Assembly: GCA_964558465.1 (NCBI GenBank)
Contig: CAZLEF010000128.1
Coordinates: forward strand, 1-12,520
Source: JACJYC01 sp964558465
GTDB taxonomy: Bacteria; Bacteroidota; Bacteroidia; Chitinophagales; Saprospiraceae
DNA length: 12,520 nt
Direction: 5' to 3'
Positions within the stretch are counted from its first letter, which is position 1, and each line of letters opens with the position of its first letter. The notes below the pieces were generated by a model that made no database searches, had not been told where the DNA came from, and saw only the letters and a list, made by a program, of their open reading frames with translations. Below are positions 1-6,578 of this stretch, one piece after another. The position numbers were made by a program, and so were the translations under genes.

Positions 1-104
1 TGTTGATTTGTTGATTTGTTGATTTGTTGATTTGTTGATTTGTTGATTTGTTTATCTGTTTATTTGATCGAATAAACGAATAAACGAATAAACAAATAAA
101 CAAA
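1..104. repeat. 8-bp tandem repeats forming an inverted pair
   Basis: Six perfect copies of TGTTGATT (1-48) are followed by the variants TGTTTATC and TGTTTATT (49-64). After a short centre (65-70) come four copies of AATAAACR (71-102). The right-hand units are the reverse complement of the TGTTTATT variant, so the inner part (about 49-102) can fold as an A/T-rich hairpin, and TGTTTATTTG (57-66) is exactly complementary to 93-102. The repeat touches the stop codon of the M28 peptidase gene (TGA at 105-107, minus strand), so it lies at that gene's 3' end and could help end transcription. It runs off the left edge, so the copy number is a minimum. Confidence 0.9.
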
Positions 105-1838
105 TCACCCCCCCCTCAGCCCCCTCATCAACCGCTCTGCCAATCCGATGACTTCTTCATTAGCCGCTGCAATAGCGGCCATCAACCCGCTATCCGAAGT
201 TTGCAACTTTGGATGCCCTGTTTCAAGATCCGCCACCGAAGCAATGGCCGACACGTACCACTCGCGCCAGGCCGCCAGGATGCCGGCCTCTTCATCCGGG
301 TCAGCGCCCTCCCGGATGGCCTTTTTGCTGAGTTCAAATTCGGTGTTCAACCGGTTGGTCGCCGCCTGTTTGGTGGCCGCCACCATATCCAGGGCCGTTT
401 TTTCGTCAGCGTTCACCAGGACCAATGCCGCCGCCAGCGCGCCCGTCGCTACATTCCGGAGGGTTTCCTGCGACACTTTGTCCATGCGGTCGTTGTCGGT
501 ATGGTAAAACTGGTCGGTAAAGTGCCAGAGTAGCAGGCCGGGGATGTCGGCGTCGATGAATGGGGTATGGTCGCTGCCGCCTTCAAACGGGTTGGCATTG
601 ACCGTCCAGCCGGCGAATGCGCCTTGCTCCCGGAAGGTGCGGAGGATAAAATCGTTGAGATAATGGGGTTTCATTTGCTCCAGCCTCATCACCTCGCCAC
701 CCCATTCGGTGTGCCGGTCCTCCCCGCGTGTCCAGATTGCGCTGGGGTCGGGCATTTTTTCGATGAGGAATGAACCGCCCGTGACGGCGGTGTTTTCACC
801 CACCATGTCCAGGCTGATGCCCCATTTGATGCCGCCCGCCCGGATGGGGTCTTCCTGGATGTACCGCCGGGTAGACACGATTTCATCACCCCAGAGGAAG
901 GTCAGGCTGCGGTTGAGCGCGACTTGGCCGGTTTTGACGAGGCGGGCGGCGGCAAGGGCCATTTCCAGTTGAGCGCCGGCGCCGGACGCGTTGTCGTTGG
1001 CGCCGGGTTCCTGTACATGCGCGCTGAATACCAGGCGCTGGTCTGGATTTTCCCGGCCCTGGATATCCGCCACAAGGGTCAGTTCCTCCGAAGGGTAGAT
1101 CCGGGTTTTGATCTTTACGGTCGCTTTCAGGGCGCGCTTTTTGGCCAGGGTGGCTTTCAGTTTTTCTTTTGCTGCATAAGAAAGGGCGATTCCCCAGGCT
1201 TCCCGGTTTTTCCGGTAGCGGAGTTGGCGGAACTGGATAGAGGTCGTGTTTTTTTCGGGTTGCAGGTAAGCGGGCATATCGTAGGTGAGGATACCCAGCG
1301 CCCCCCGTTCATGGGCCGCCTGAAAAATCTGCCCCGGGTTCATTTCGGCAAATACGATTTTGCCTTTCACATCGGTTTTCCGGAAATGGTCGGGGGATTG
1401 GATATGGACGACCTCACCGGTTACGCCCGCATCCGGGGTAGAGGCGGAATACATGGCGATCATGTTCCGGTTGGAGGCAAATTGCAGCAGAGGTGTTTTT
1501 TCGCCGGCCAGGGTGAGAGAGGCGTCCACGGGTTCCCAGGTCGGAACCTCCATTTTTCTTTTTTCAATGCGGTACCGGAGCGGGTTGCCGGGTTGGGCTT
1601 TTTCTTCCGGTTTATAACCTGCTTTTTCAAGTTGATCCGCCAGGTACCGGATGCTCGCGTCGAAACCGGTATTGCCGGCTACCCGCCAGAATGGTTCGAT
1701 ATAGGCGGTGGCCTCGTAGGCGGTCTGGCCGGTAATTTCTTTTCTGACGAGGTCGAAATAGGGATTTGAAACCTTTGGCTTTGAAGAAAATCCTGCGGCT
1801 GCAAATACCAGTAAAATTGGGAAAAACCATTTATTCAT
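105..1838 (-). CDS. Exported M28-family metallopeptidase with PA-like insert
   Basis: This is a 577-residue probable zinc aminopeptidase or carboxypeptidase of family M28. Residues 1-20 (MNKWFFPILLVFAAAGFSS) look like a signal peptide, so it likely acts in the periplasm or outside the cell. Residues about 110-245 resemble the protease-associated insert of many M28 enzymes. The catalytic core follows: H274 (SAHVQEPG), D282 (GANDNASG), E319 (LWGDE), D344 (SLDMVGEN) and H446 (FYHTDND) fit the five metal ligands of the family. Two second-shell positions are unusual. The usual HxD is HVQ (Q276), and the usual Glu-Glu pair, whose first Glu is the general base, is Asp-Glu (D318-E319). Whether these are normal for a subfamily or reduce activity cannot be told from sequence. 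The start at 1838 puts the signal peptide at the N terminus and lies about 60 nt below a -7 box. Substrate unknown. It is not functionally tied to the pyrimidine genes. Confidence 0.9.
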   Translation of the reverse strand: MNKWFFPILLVFAAAGFSSKPKVSNPYFDLVRKEITGQTAYEATAYIEPFWRVAGNTGFDASIRYLADQLEKAGYKPEEKAQPGNPLRYRIEKRKMEVPTWEPVDASLTLAGEKTPLLQFASNRNMIAMYSASTPDAGVTGEVVHIQSPDHFRKTDVKGKIVFAEMNPGQIFQAAHERGALGILTYDMPAYLQPEKNTTSIQFRQLRYRKNREAWGIALSYAAKEKLKATLAKKRALKATVKIKTRIYPSEELTLVADIQGRENPDQRLVFSAHVQEPGANDNASGAGAQLEMALAAARLVKTGQVALNRSLTFLWGDEIVSTRRYIQEDPIRAGGIKWGISLDMVGENTAVTGGSFLIEKMPDPSAIWTRGEDRHTEWGGEVMRLEQMKPHYLNDFILRTFREQGAFAGWTVNANPFEGGSDHTPFIDADIPGLLLWHFTDQFYHTDNDRMDKVSQETLRNVATGALAAALVLVNADEKTALDMVAATKQAATNRLNTEFELSKKAIREGADPDEEAGILAAWREWYVSAIASVADLETGHPKLQTSDSGLMAAIAAANEEVIGLAERLMRGLRGG

Positions 1839-1897
1839 AACGGATCGGTTAGACGTTGGCCCATTAACGCTTTTTGTGTTTGGATGTTTTGCAGGTG

Positions 1898-1905
1898 CAA
1901 AGGTA
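1898..1905 (-). promoter_or_regulatory. Candidate Bacteroidota -7 box for the M28 peptidase
   Basis: On the minus strand this reads TACCTTTG, a full match to the Bacteroidota -7 consensus TAnnTTTG. It lies about 60 nt upstream of the peptidase start at 1838, a reasonable leader length. No convincing TTG -33 element sits at the expected spacing, so the call rests on one box. Confidence 0.5.
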
Positions 1906-2026
1906 ACAAATCAGGTTTTCCATCCATAAATTGCAGCAAGTTGAGGGGGTTGCACACGATTAAATATTTAAGTTTTATTTAATACATTCTTAGCGCTCCC
2001 TTAACTAAAAACAAAATTTGGAAGTT

Positions 2027-2034
2027 TACCTTTG
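2027..2034 (+). promoter_or_regulatory. Candidate -7 box facing right, with no clear gene
   Basis: TACCTTTG matches TAnnTTTG on the plus strand. It is followed by an A/T-rich leader and an ATG at 2092, about 58 nt downstream. The arrangement resembles a complete gene start, yet nothing convincing is encoded downstream. No clear -33 TTG element is seen. This may be a remnant promoter or one for a short RNA. Confidence 0.35.
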
Positions 2035-2386
2035 CAACGGATTTTAATAAATCCTTTTTAATAATTATTGTTAACCTTAAATCTATTTGACATGTTTAAG
2101 CGAATTAAATTTCGAACGGAAGACGCTGGAAGCAGGTCATTCGTCTTTGGCGCCTGGAGTCGAGCGACTTCCGGGTTAATTCCACCAGATTTTTGCCGGG
2201 TTCTCTTTCATTTTATGGACGGCTGGTTAGTCGCCGGTCAGGTGAAAATGGAAACCGGAATCACACGGAAAGATGTTCACGGAAACGACTTCATCTTCAA
2301 ACAGCCATTCCTGCTTTTTCAGACATCAGCTTGTTTTGCCCCGTCTCGCTCCCGACGTTAAACCGGAGTAGTAAAGCAAGCCCTTT

Positions 2387-3154
2387 TCATCTGAAACGAA
2401 TGGATTTGCTGAATTTTTCTGCCAGTTTTACGCCTTTCTCCGATAATTTCCAGTAGGACATCTTTTCCTTTTTATTCCGGGCCAGGTACGCCGACCTTTC
2501 CATTTCCCGGATCGCAGTTGCGATATTTTTCCTGCTCATTGTTTTTGCCAGTTTGTAAATATCCGAAATCGTTAACCCGTCGGGATTTTCCATATTTTGT
2601 TGTAAAATTAAAAGGGTGGATGCCCTGGCGACCGACAATTCAAGGTCGGGCTCCTGATCGTTGTGTTTTGCAGAACCCGGAAAAACCGGCCTGTTAACGG
2701 GAGCTTGTGCGTTCAGGACATTCCTGACCTCCCGGGTCACCCGCACAAAGAGGGCGTCTCTTTCACCGTCGGACATATCCGTCAGGGGCCTCGACGGCGG
2801 GTTAAAAGCCTGGAACCGGGCCAGGGACGGGATTTCCGGGAACATGCAATGGCCGGCGATGATCGGGAAGATGGAAGCGCCATCCTTTTCGGCTGCTTCC
2901 AGAAGGCGGGGCAACTCTTCGCGGAAAATAAAATCAGAAGAAATGAAATGCGCGCTGACCAGCAGAAGGGCCACCCTGGCCGAATGTATGGAGCGGGTGA
3001 TCTCCGCCTGCCAGTCGTCGCCGGCTTTGATCTTGTTATCGTCCCAGATGGAAAAATTATGTTCTTTTTCCAGAAAGCTGAGGTGCACCCGGAGGTCGTC
3101 CAGCCACCGTTTGTCGTTGCGGCTGTAACTGATGAACACGCCTGTCCGTTCCAT
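2387..3154 (-). CDS. TIR-domain protein with C-terminal winged-helix-like domain
   Basis: This 255-residue protein has an N-terminal TIR domain (about 4-145). It opens with VFISYSRND (6-14), includes the SIWDD stretch (35-39) after the first helix, and carries a Ser-rich loop then helix (SSDFIFREEL, 72-81). E79 or E80 there is the candidate catalytic glutamate of NAD-cleaving TIR enzymes. A linker (about 148-172) leads to a basic helical region (about 173-252) with the look of a winged helix-turn-helix: TLLILQQN, a recognition-like segment SRKNIATAIREMER (207-220), and a wing-like YWKLSEKGVKLAE (234-246). Bacterial TIR domains can cleave NAD+ or act as signalling adaptors in anti-phage defence; that role is inference here. 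The gene stands alone, 360 bp after preA, with no cyclic-nucleotide synthase, Argonaute or NLR partner visible. It could be a nucleic-acid- or ligand-sensing TIR effector, or a regulator. The TIR call is strong; the wHTH call is moderate. Confidence 0.85.
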   Translation of the reverse strand: MERTGVFISYSRNDKRWLDDLRVHLSFLEKEHNFSIWDDNKIKAGDDWQAEITRSIHSARVALLLVSAHFISSDFIFREELPRLLEAAEKDGASIFPIIAGHCMFPEIPSLARFQAFNPPSRPLTDMSDGERDALFVRVTREVRNVLNAQAPVNRPVFPGSAKHNDQEPDLELSVARASTLLILQQNMENPDGLTISDIYKLAKTMSRKNIATAIREMERSAYLARNKKEKMSYWKLSEKGVKLAEKFSKSIRFR

Positions 3155-3381
3155 ATCCAGCAGGATTTCGTTTTGAATGAGGTTTTATACCTCGCGTCGC
3201 CAATTTTTGTGCATGGGGAAATGGGTAATCCATTCAAAATCAGGAAAATCCAATCCTGGGAATCCACAAAATCCGGCGAATCATGGTATAACAAATGGGA
3301 TGATGGCCGGCGCGTTTGAGTCGTATGAAGCGCTAAGATAATATGTTGGGAGGAAGAATCCTAATTTGAAAAATGAGCGTG

Positions 3382-3403
3382 CTTCGGCCTCCGGACGACG
3401 AAG
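3382..3403. repeat. Small inverted repeat downstream of preA
   Basis: Arms CTTCG (3382-3386) and CGAAG (3399-3403) flank a 12-base loop. The loop contains GGCCTCCGGAC, which resembles the centre of the GACC-N3-GGTC palindromes elsewhere in the window, so this may be a decayed copy. On the minus strand it lies about 110 nt after the preA stop and is followed by CACGCTCATTTTTC, a weak terminator-like arrangement. Confidence 0.4.
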
Positions 3404-3404
3404 T

Positions 3405-3429
3405 CGGCTGCGGGTGAGCCGTCTTTTTT
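3405..3429 (+). terminator. Hairpin followed by T tract (plus strand)
   Basis: Arms CGGCT (3405-3409) and AGCCG (3417-3421) enclose a 7-base loop and are followed by TCTTTTTT (3422-3429). The form is that of a short rho-independent terminator on the plus strand. No plus-strand gene is known upstream, so it would only block antisense transcription into the preA end. The stem is short and Bacteroidota terminators are hard to call by eye. Confidence 0.35.
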
Positions 3430-3514
3430 AAATTCATCGATTGCAATAATTCTACAGCTCATTCAAGAATTCATTAAATGGCGTACCTTTTTTTCATTAA
3501 ATTAAATTGAAAGC

Positions 3515-4858
3515 TCATAATCGACTTTTAATGGTGTTGTTAAGCGCTGCGGTTGGCGCCGGCACCCAATGCCCCTTCCCGCCCGCCCGGTCGTCATTGA
3601 AACTCGTGGGGGCTTTACCCGAATCCATATAATCCTTCCATGTCTCCATCCGGCTGCCGTCGTCGCGGCGGACCATGGTGATGCACTGTTCCACCGGGCA
3701 GACCAGCGAACAGAGGTTGCAGCCCACACAGTTTTCCTCGATGATCTGCGGAACCCGCCCGTCTCCGCTTTTCGGCAGGGCGATGGCCTGGTGGGCGCCG
3801 TCTTCGCAGGCGGTGTAACAGAGCTGGCAGCCGATGCATTTGGCGGCGTCGATCCCGGCCACGACCTTGTATTCCAGGTTAAGGTTTTCCCAGGTTTTGA
3901 CGTTGGGCAGGGCCTTCCCGACGAGCTCGTCCAGTCGGGTGAAGCCTTTCTCGCGCATGTAGTTTTCCAATCCCGGGATCATTTCGCGGATGATGCCAAA
4001 CCCGTAATGCATGACCGCGGTACAGACCTGCACGTTGGAGGCGCCCAGGAGCATATGTTCCACAGCGTCGCGCCAGTTTTCGATGCCCCCGATGCCGGAA
4101 ATCGGGATGCGCACCTCCGGGTCCTGGGCGCAGTTCTTGACCATGTTCAGGGCGATGGGTTTCACGGCCGGACCACAATACCCGCCGTTGGTGCTTTTAC
4201 CGTCGACGATGGGATAGGGGACGAAGTGGTCGAGGTCGACCCCTACCAGGCTCTGGATGGTGTTGATGAGGGAAATGGCGTCGGCCCCGCCACGGGCAGC
4301 CGCCTGCGCCGGTTCGGTGATGTCGGTGATATTGGGTGTCAGTTTCACAATGACGGGCACTTTGGCGGCAGCCTTCACCCAACCGGTGATCAGCTTCAGG
4401 ATCTCGGGCTCCTGTCCGACCGCCGAACCCATGCCGCGTTCACACATGCCGTGGGGGCAGCCGAAATTGAGTTCGATGCCGTCGACCCCGGCGTTTTCCA
4501 CGTCCCGCACGATCTGTTCCCATTCTTTCCGGGATTCGACCATCAGGGAAGCGACCACCGCATGGTCCGGGAAATATTTTTTCACCTCCTCGATCTCGCG
4601 CAGGTTATCCACCAGTGGCCGGTCGGAGATCAGTTCGATGTTGTTGAACCCTACCATCCGGTTGCTCCGGTAGTGGACGGCCCCGTACCGGCTTGACGTG
4701 TTGATCACCGGGATGCCGAGGGTCTTCCATACGGCGCCCCCCCAACCGGCGTCAAAGGCTTTCATAATCTGGTAGCCGGAATTGGTCGGTGGCGCCGAAG
4801 CGAGCCAGAAAGGATTGGGGGATTTGATCCCGCCGAGATTTGCTGTGATATCGGGCAT
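3515..4858 (-). CDS. preA: NAD-dependent dihydropyrimidine dehydrogenase, catalytic subunit PreA
   Basis: PreA reduces uracil and thymine to the 5,6-dihydro forms, working with PreT as a split version of eukaryotic dihydropyrimidine dehydrogenase (DPD). The 447-residue protein has a dihydroorotate-dehydrogenase-like FMN barrel (about 1-315). Its loop NFGCPHGMCERGMG (131-144) matches the DPD active-site loop, with C134 as the expected catalytic cysteine. NGGYCGPAVKP (224-234) and the phosphate-binding SGIGGIENW (254-262) fit FMN and substrate binding. Two [4Fe-4S] motifs follow: C341, C344, C347, C351 and C377, C380, C383, C387, the second closing with Pro. A tail of about 45 residues after the second cluster makes it somewhat longer than I recall for E. 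coli PreA. The start at 4858 follows an A-rich run. It lies 92 bp after preT, the gap being filled by palindromes, and the two are almost surely cotranscribed. Dihydroorotate dehydrogenase is unlikely given the paired ferredoxin domain and the preT neighbour. Confidence 0.96.
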   Translation of the reverse strand: MPDITANLGGIKSPNPFWLASAPPTNSGYQIMKAFDAGWGGAVWKTLGIPVINTSSRYGAVHYRSNRMVGFNNIELISDRPLVDNLREIEEVKKYFPDHAVVASLMVESRKEWEQIVRDVENAGVDGIELNFGCPHGMCERGMGSAVGQEPEILKLITGWVKAAAKVPVIVKLTPNITDITEPAQAAARGGADAISLINTIQSLVGVDLDHFVPYPIVDGKSTNGGYCGPAVKPIALNMVKNCAQDPEVRIPISGIGGIENWRDAVEHMLLGASNVQVCTAVMHYGFGIIREMIPGLENYMREKGFTRLDELVGKALPNVKTWENLNLEYKVVAGIDAAKCIGCQLCYTACEDGAHQAIALPKSGDGRVPQIIEENCVGCNLCSLVCPVEQCITMVRRDDGSRMETWKDYMDSGKAPTSFNDDRAGGKGHWVPAPTAALNNTIKSRL

Positions 4859-4871
4859 GTTTTTTTTGTAT

Positions 4872-4945
4872 CTCCGACCTCCGGTCGGAGTAGTTAGTAT
4901 CTCCGACCGGAGGTCGGAGCGTTAGTATCTCCGACCGGAGGTCGG
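4872..4945. repeat. Three GACC-N3-GGTC palindromes between preT and preA
   Basis: Three near-identical hairpin units repeat every 28-29 bp: 4872-4890 (CTCCGACC-TCC-GGTCGGAG), 4901-4919 (same arms, loop GGA) and 4931-4945 (CCGACC-GGA-GGTCGG, followed by seven T). The first is the reverse complement of the second. The spacers are also alike (TTAGTA before units 2 and 3). The array lies inside the preT-preA transcript. It could stabilise the message, set the ratio of the two subunits, or be a mobile REP-like element. The third unit with its T run looks like a terminator on the plus strand only. Confidence 0.9.
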
Positions 4946-4950
4946 TTTTT

Positions 4951-6267
4951 TTATGCGCGCTGACCGGAGGTCAGCGCTACAATCCCCCTCGCAGCCTTCT
5001 TCCCCTCGGCCGCCGCATTTACCACTTCCGCGCCGCCGTTGACCGCGTCGCCGCCGGCAAAGTACTTCGGGTTTCCGGTTTGAAAAGTGACGGGGTCCAC
5101 CTCGATCCGCCCGTTTTTATCCAGGCGGATGCCGGCAATTTGGCCCAGTAAGCTGGTCATTTTCTCCTGACCCGTGGCCAGGATCACGGTATCGCATTCG
5201 ATAAAGAATTCGAGTACGCCGTCTTCCTGCCCGGTTTTGGTCAGCAGGACGCCTTCCACCCGTTCTTCGCCCAGAATTTCCAGCGGGGCGGCATTAAAAA
5301 CGGCTTTGACTCCAACGGATTTTGCGAGCTCGTATTCAAATTCGTAGGCGCCCATTTCCGCTTTTGAGCGGCGGTAAACGAGGGTGACCTCCATGGCCCC
5401 CAGGCGGGCCGACTCCGAAGCGGCGTCCATGGCGGTATTGCCGCCCCCGATGACAACTACTTTTCTGCCCACGGGGGCGTTCAGCGGGTCGAGCTTCACC
5501 TGTTCGATGAATTCGGTGGCGCCCAGGCAATTTTCCAGGTCGGCGCCCGGGATGCCGGGGAACCGGGTATCGCCCAGGCCGACGCCCAGGAAAACGGCGT
5601 CGTACCGGTTTTCCAGGTCCCTGAACGCCCCGGCAGTCTGGATAGGGTGTCCGTAAAGGATATTGAAACCAAATTGACCCTGGAGCCAATTGATTTCTTC
5701 CAGTACCTCCCGGTTGGTCACTTTATAAGGCGCGCAACCGTGCAGGGCGAGGCCCGAAGGCCGGTCTTTCGCCTCAAAAATGTCCACTTCAAAGCCCGAC
5801 AAACGCAATTCACACGCGCAGGAGATGCCCGCCGGCCCCGCCCCGATCACCGCCACCTTTTTGCCATTGGAGGGAGCGGGGTCGTACAGTTTTTTCCCTT
5901 TGGCAATGGCGCCGGCGGCGGCGTAACTCTGCAACCGGCCGATCTCGATGGGTTGAACGTTCTGGTGGTTGTACACGCAGGCGCCTTCGCACAATACTTC
6001 GGTGGGGCATACCTTGCCGCAGATATTCCCGAAATAGTTGGAATCGTAGATGGTTTTGGCGGCGCCTTCGAGGTTATGGGTATGGATCTGCCGGATGAAC
6101 AACGGGATATCGATACCCGTCGGGCAGGCCTGCACGCAGGGCGCATCGTAACAGAACAGGCACCGGGCGCTTTCGTAATGCGCCATGGTGGGGTTCATAT
6201 AGGGCTTGATCTGGCTGAAGCGCTGTTCCAGGTCTTTTTCGGTGGCAGGGTGTGGGTATTCCGGCAT
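4951..6267 (-). CDS. preT: NAD-dependent dihydropyrimidine dehydrogenase, electron-input subunit PreT
   Basis: PreT takes electrons from NAD(P)H through FAD and iron-sulfur clusters and passes them to PreA. Numbering is from the start at 6267 (438 residues). The N-terminal cluster region has C36, C39, C44, C48 (CLFCYDAPCVQACPTG) and C83, C87, C93, C97 (CGKVCPTEVLCEGAC), as in DPD and glutamate synthase small subunits. A Rossmann motif VAVIGAGPAG (138-147) binds FAD, a second, VVVIGGGNTAMDAA (270-283), binds the nicotinamide cofactor, and YFAGGDAVNGGAEVV (402-416) is the C-terminal FAD motif. An upstream in-frame ATG at 6309 would add 14 residues, but the MPEYPHP start gives about a 55-nt leader after the -7 box at 6323-6330, whereas 6309 is only 13 nt from it, so I prefer 6267. 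The last residues (ALTSGQRA) and stop context are encoded by a palindromic repeat, a sign that the 3' end was altered. Glutamate synthase beta subunit is the main alternative, excluded by the adjacent preA. Confidence 0.94.
   Translation of the reverse strand: MPEYPHPATEKDLEQRFSQIKPYMNPTMAHYESARCLFCYDAPCVQACPTGIDIPLFIRQIHTHNLEGAAKTIYDSNYFGNICGKVCPTEVLCEGACVYNHQNVQPIEIGRLQSYAAAGAIAKGKKLYDPAPSNGKKVAVIGAGPAGISCACELRLSGFEVDIFEAKDRPSGLALHGCAPYKVTNREVLEEINWLQGQFGFNILYGHPIQTAGAFRDLENRYDAVFLGVGLGDTRFPGIPGADLENCLGATEFIEQVKLDPLNAPVGRKVVVIGGGNTAMDAASESARLGAMEVTLVYRRSKAEMGAYEFEYELAKSVGVKAVFNAAPLEILGEERVEGVLLTKTGQEDGVLEFFIECDTVILATGQEKMTSLLGQIAGIRLDKNGRIEVDPVTFQTGNPKYFAGGDAVNGGAEVVNAAAEGKKAARGIVALTSGQRA
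4957..4977. repeat. Palindrome embedded in the preT 3' end
   Basis: The arms GCGCTGACC and GGTCAGCGC (9 bp, perfect) flank a GGA loop. It belongs to the same family as the units at 4872-4945 but with the outer arm changed on both sides. It is translated as the last residues of PreT, just before the TAA stop at 4953-4951. Confidence 0.9.
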
Positions 6268-6322
6268 AAGGTCTTTTTTGGACTTGGGCGTTCGGGTTGC
6301 GGGAAGCAATCTTCACTTTTGG

Positions 6323-6330
6323 CAAAGTTA
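6323..6330 (-). promoter_or_regulatory. Candidate -7 box for preT-preA
   Basis: The minus strand reads TAACTTTG, matching TAnnTTTG. It is about 55 nt upstream of the preferred preT start (6267), which suggests that preTA can be transcribed separately from the upstream catabolic genes. The region about 20 nt further upstream is A/T-rich but has no exact TTG -33 element. Confidence 0.5.
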
Positions 6331-6578
6331 AAGGGTAATTTGAAATAAAACGAATCTCCGATCAGTTTATCTTATAGGTAATTGGAGGCGCCGACACGCC
6401 TGACTCTGCGGCGTCAGGCTGCAACTTTGGGTTGCATCCTGACTTGAAGCCTGGGGGGCCGGAACACTTGAATGCTCAGGAAAAGCAGCTTGTTGTCAAA
6501 CCTCGCTTATACAGAAAAAGGCAACCTATTCCAGCAGTATGCCGATGCCGGCAACGCAGAACCTGAAAGCCGGATTTT
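6331..6578. other. Gap between ureidopropionase and preT
   Basis: About 250 bases without a supported gene. It contains the alternative hairpin at 6398-6443. Near the ureidopropionase stop there is also a weaker inverted pair, CCGGC (about 6548) with GCCGG (about 6570), followed by ATTTTTT on the plus strand. Open frames here look like noise. Confidence 0.6.
6398..6443. repeat. Competing hairpins upstream of preT
   Basis: The segment GTCAGG (6413-6418) has two complementary partners. Upstream, GCCTGAC (6398-6404) pairs with GTCAGGC (6413-6419), giving 7 bp with an 8-base loop. Downstream, it pairs with CCTGAC (6438-6443), and the stem continues inside through TGCAAC (6420-6425) with GTTGCA (6431-6436), giving 12 bp with one mismatch and a TTTGG loop. 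The two folds exclude each other. On the minus strand they lie 130-170 nt upstream of preT and upstream of its -7 box, so they would be transcribed only by read-through from the ureidopropionase gene. Confidence 0.75.

Larger units (their letters stand above)
1839..2386. other. Gap between M28 peptidase and TIR gene; divergent promoter-like region
   Basis: No convincing gene is present. The left part (about 1840-2090) is AT-rich and carries divergent TAnnTTTG boxes (1898-1905 minus, 2027-2034 plus). A plus-strand reading frame begins with ATG at 2092 after an A/T-rich leader typical of Bacteroidota genes and runs about 89 codons to 2361, but its composition is unlike a normal protein and I recognise no motif. 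It may be the beginning of a gene whose remainder was lost, or a short untranslated transcript. The right part (about 2100-2386) has higher GC and no recognisable content on either strand. Confidence 0.5.
3155..3514. other. Gap between TIR gene and preA
   Basis: No gene is supported in these 360 bases. Two small inverted repeats lie near the middle (3382-3403 and 3405-3421). The right end is AT-rich and abuts the preA stop codon. No TAnnTTTG box facing the TIR gene was found, so how that gene is transcribed is unclear. Confidence 0.6.

Noticed and set aside
924..1769. Plus-strand open frame of 281 codons opposite the M28 peptidase
   Set aside because: It is antisense to a gene with clear metal ligands and signal peptide, and its composition is typical of a shadow frame.
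3569..4696. Long plus-strand open frame of 375 codons opposite preA
   Set aside because: It is a GC-driven shadow of preA with histidine-, aspartate- and glycine-rich content and no recognisable domain; preA on the other strand has full motifs.
2387..4858. TIR protein as part of the PreTA system, for example sharing NAD metabolism
   Set aside because: Apart from adjacency there is no support. A 360-bp gap with inverted repeats separates them, and the catabolic genes form a complete pathway without it.
4931..4952. Rho-independent terminator between preT and preA
   Set aside because: The T run follows the hairpin on the plus strand, while the genes are on the minus strand, so it cannot terminate the preTA transcript.
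4872..4977. CRISPR-like array of about 28-29 bp periodicity
   Set aside because: The units are palindromes separated by short, nearly identical spacers, not repeats with unique spacers, and no cas genes are present.
6268..6309. Longer PreT start at 6309
   Set aside because: The added residues are basic and unlike the family, and the start would be only 13 nt from the -7 box, leaving almost no leader.
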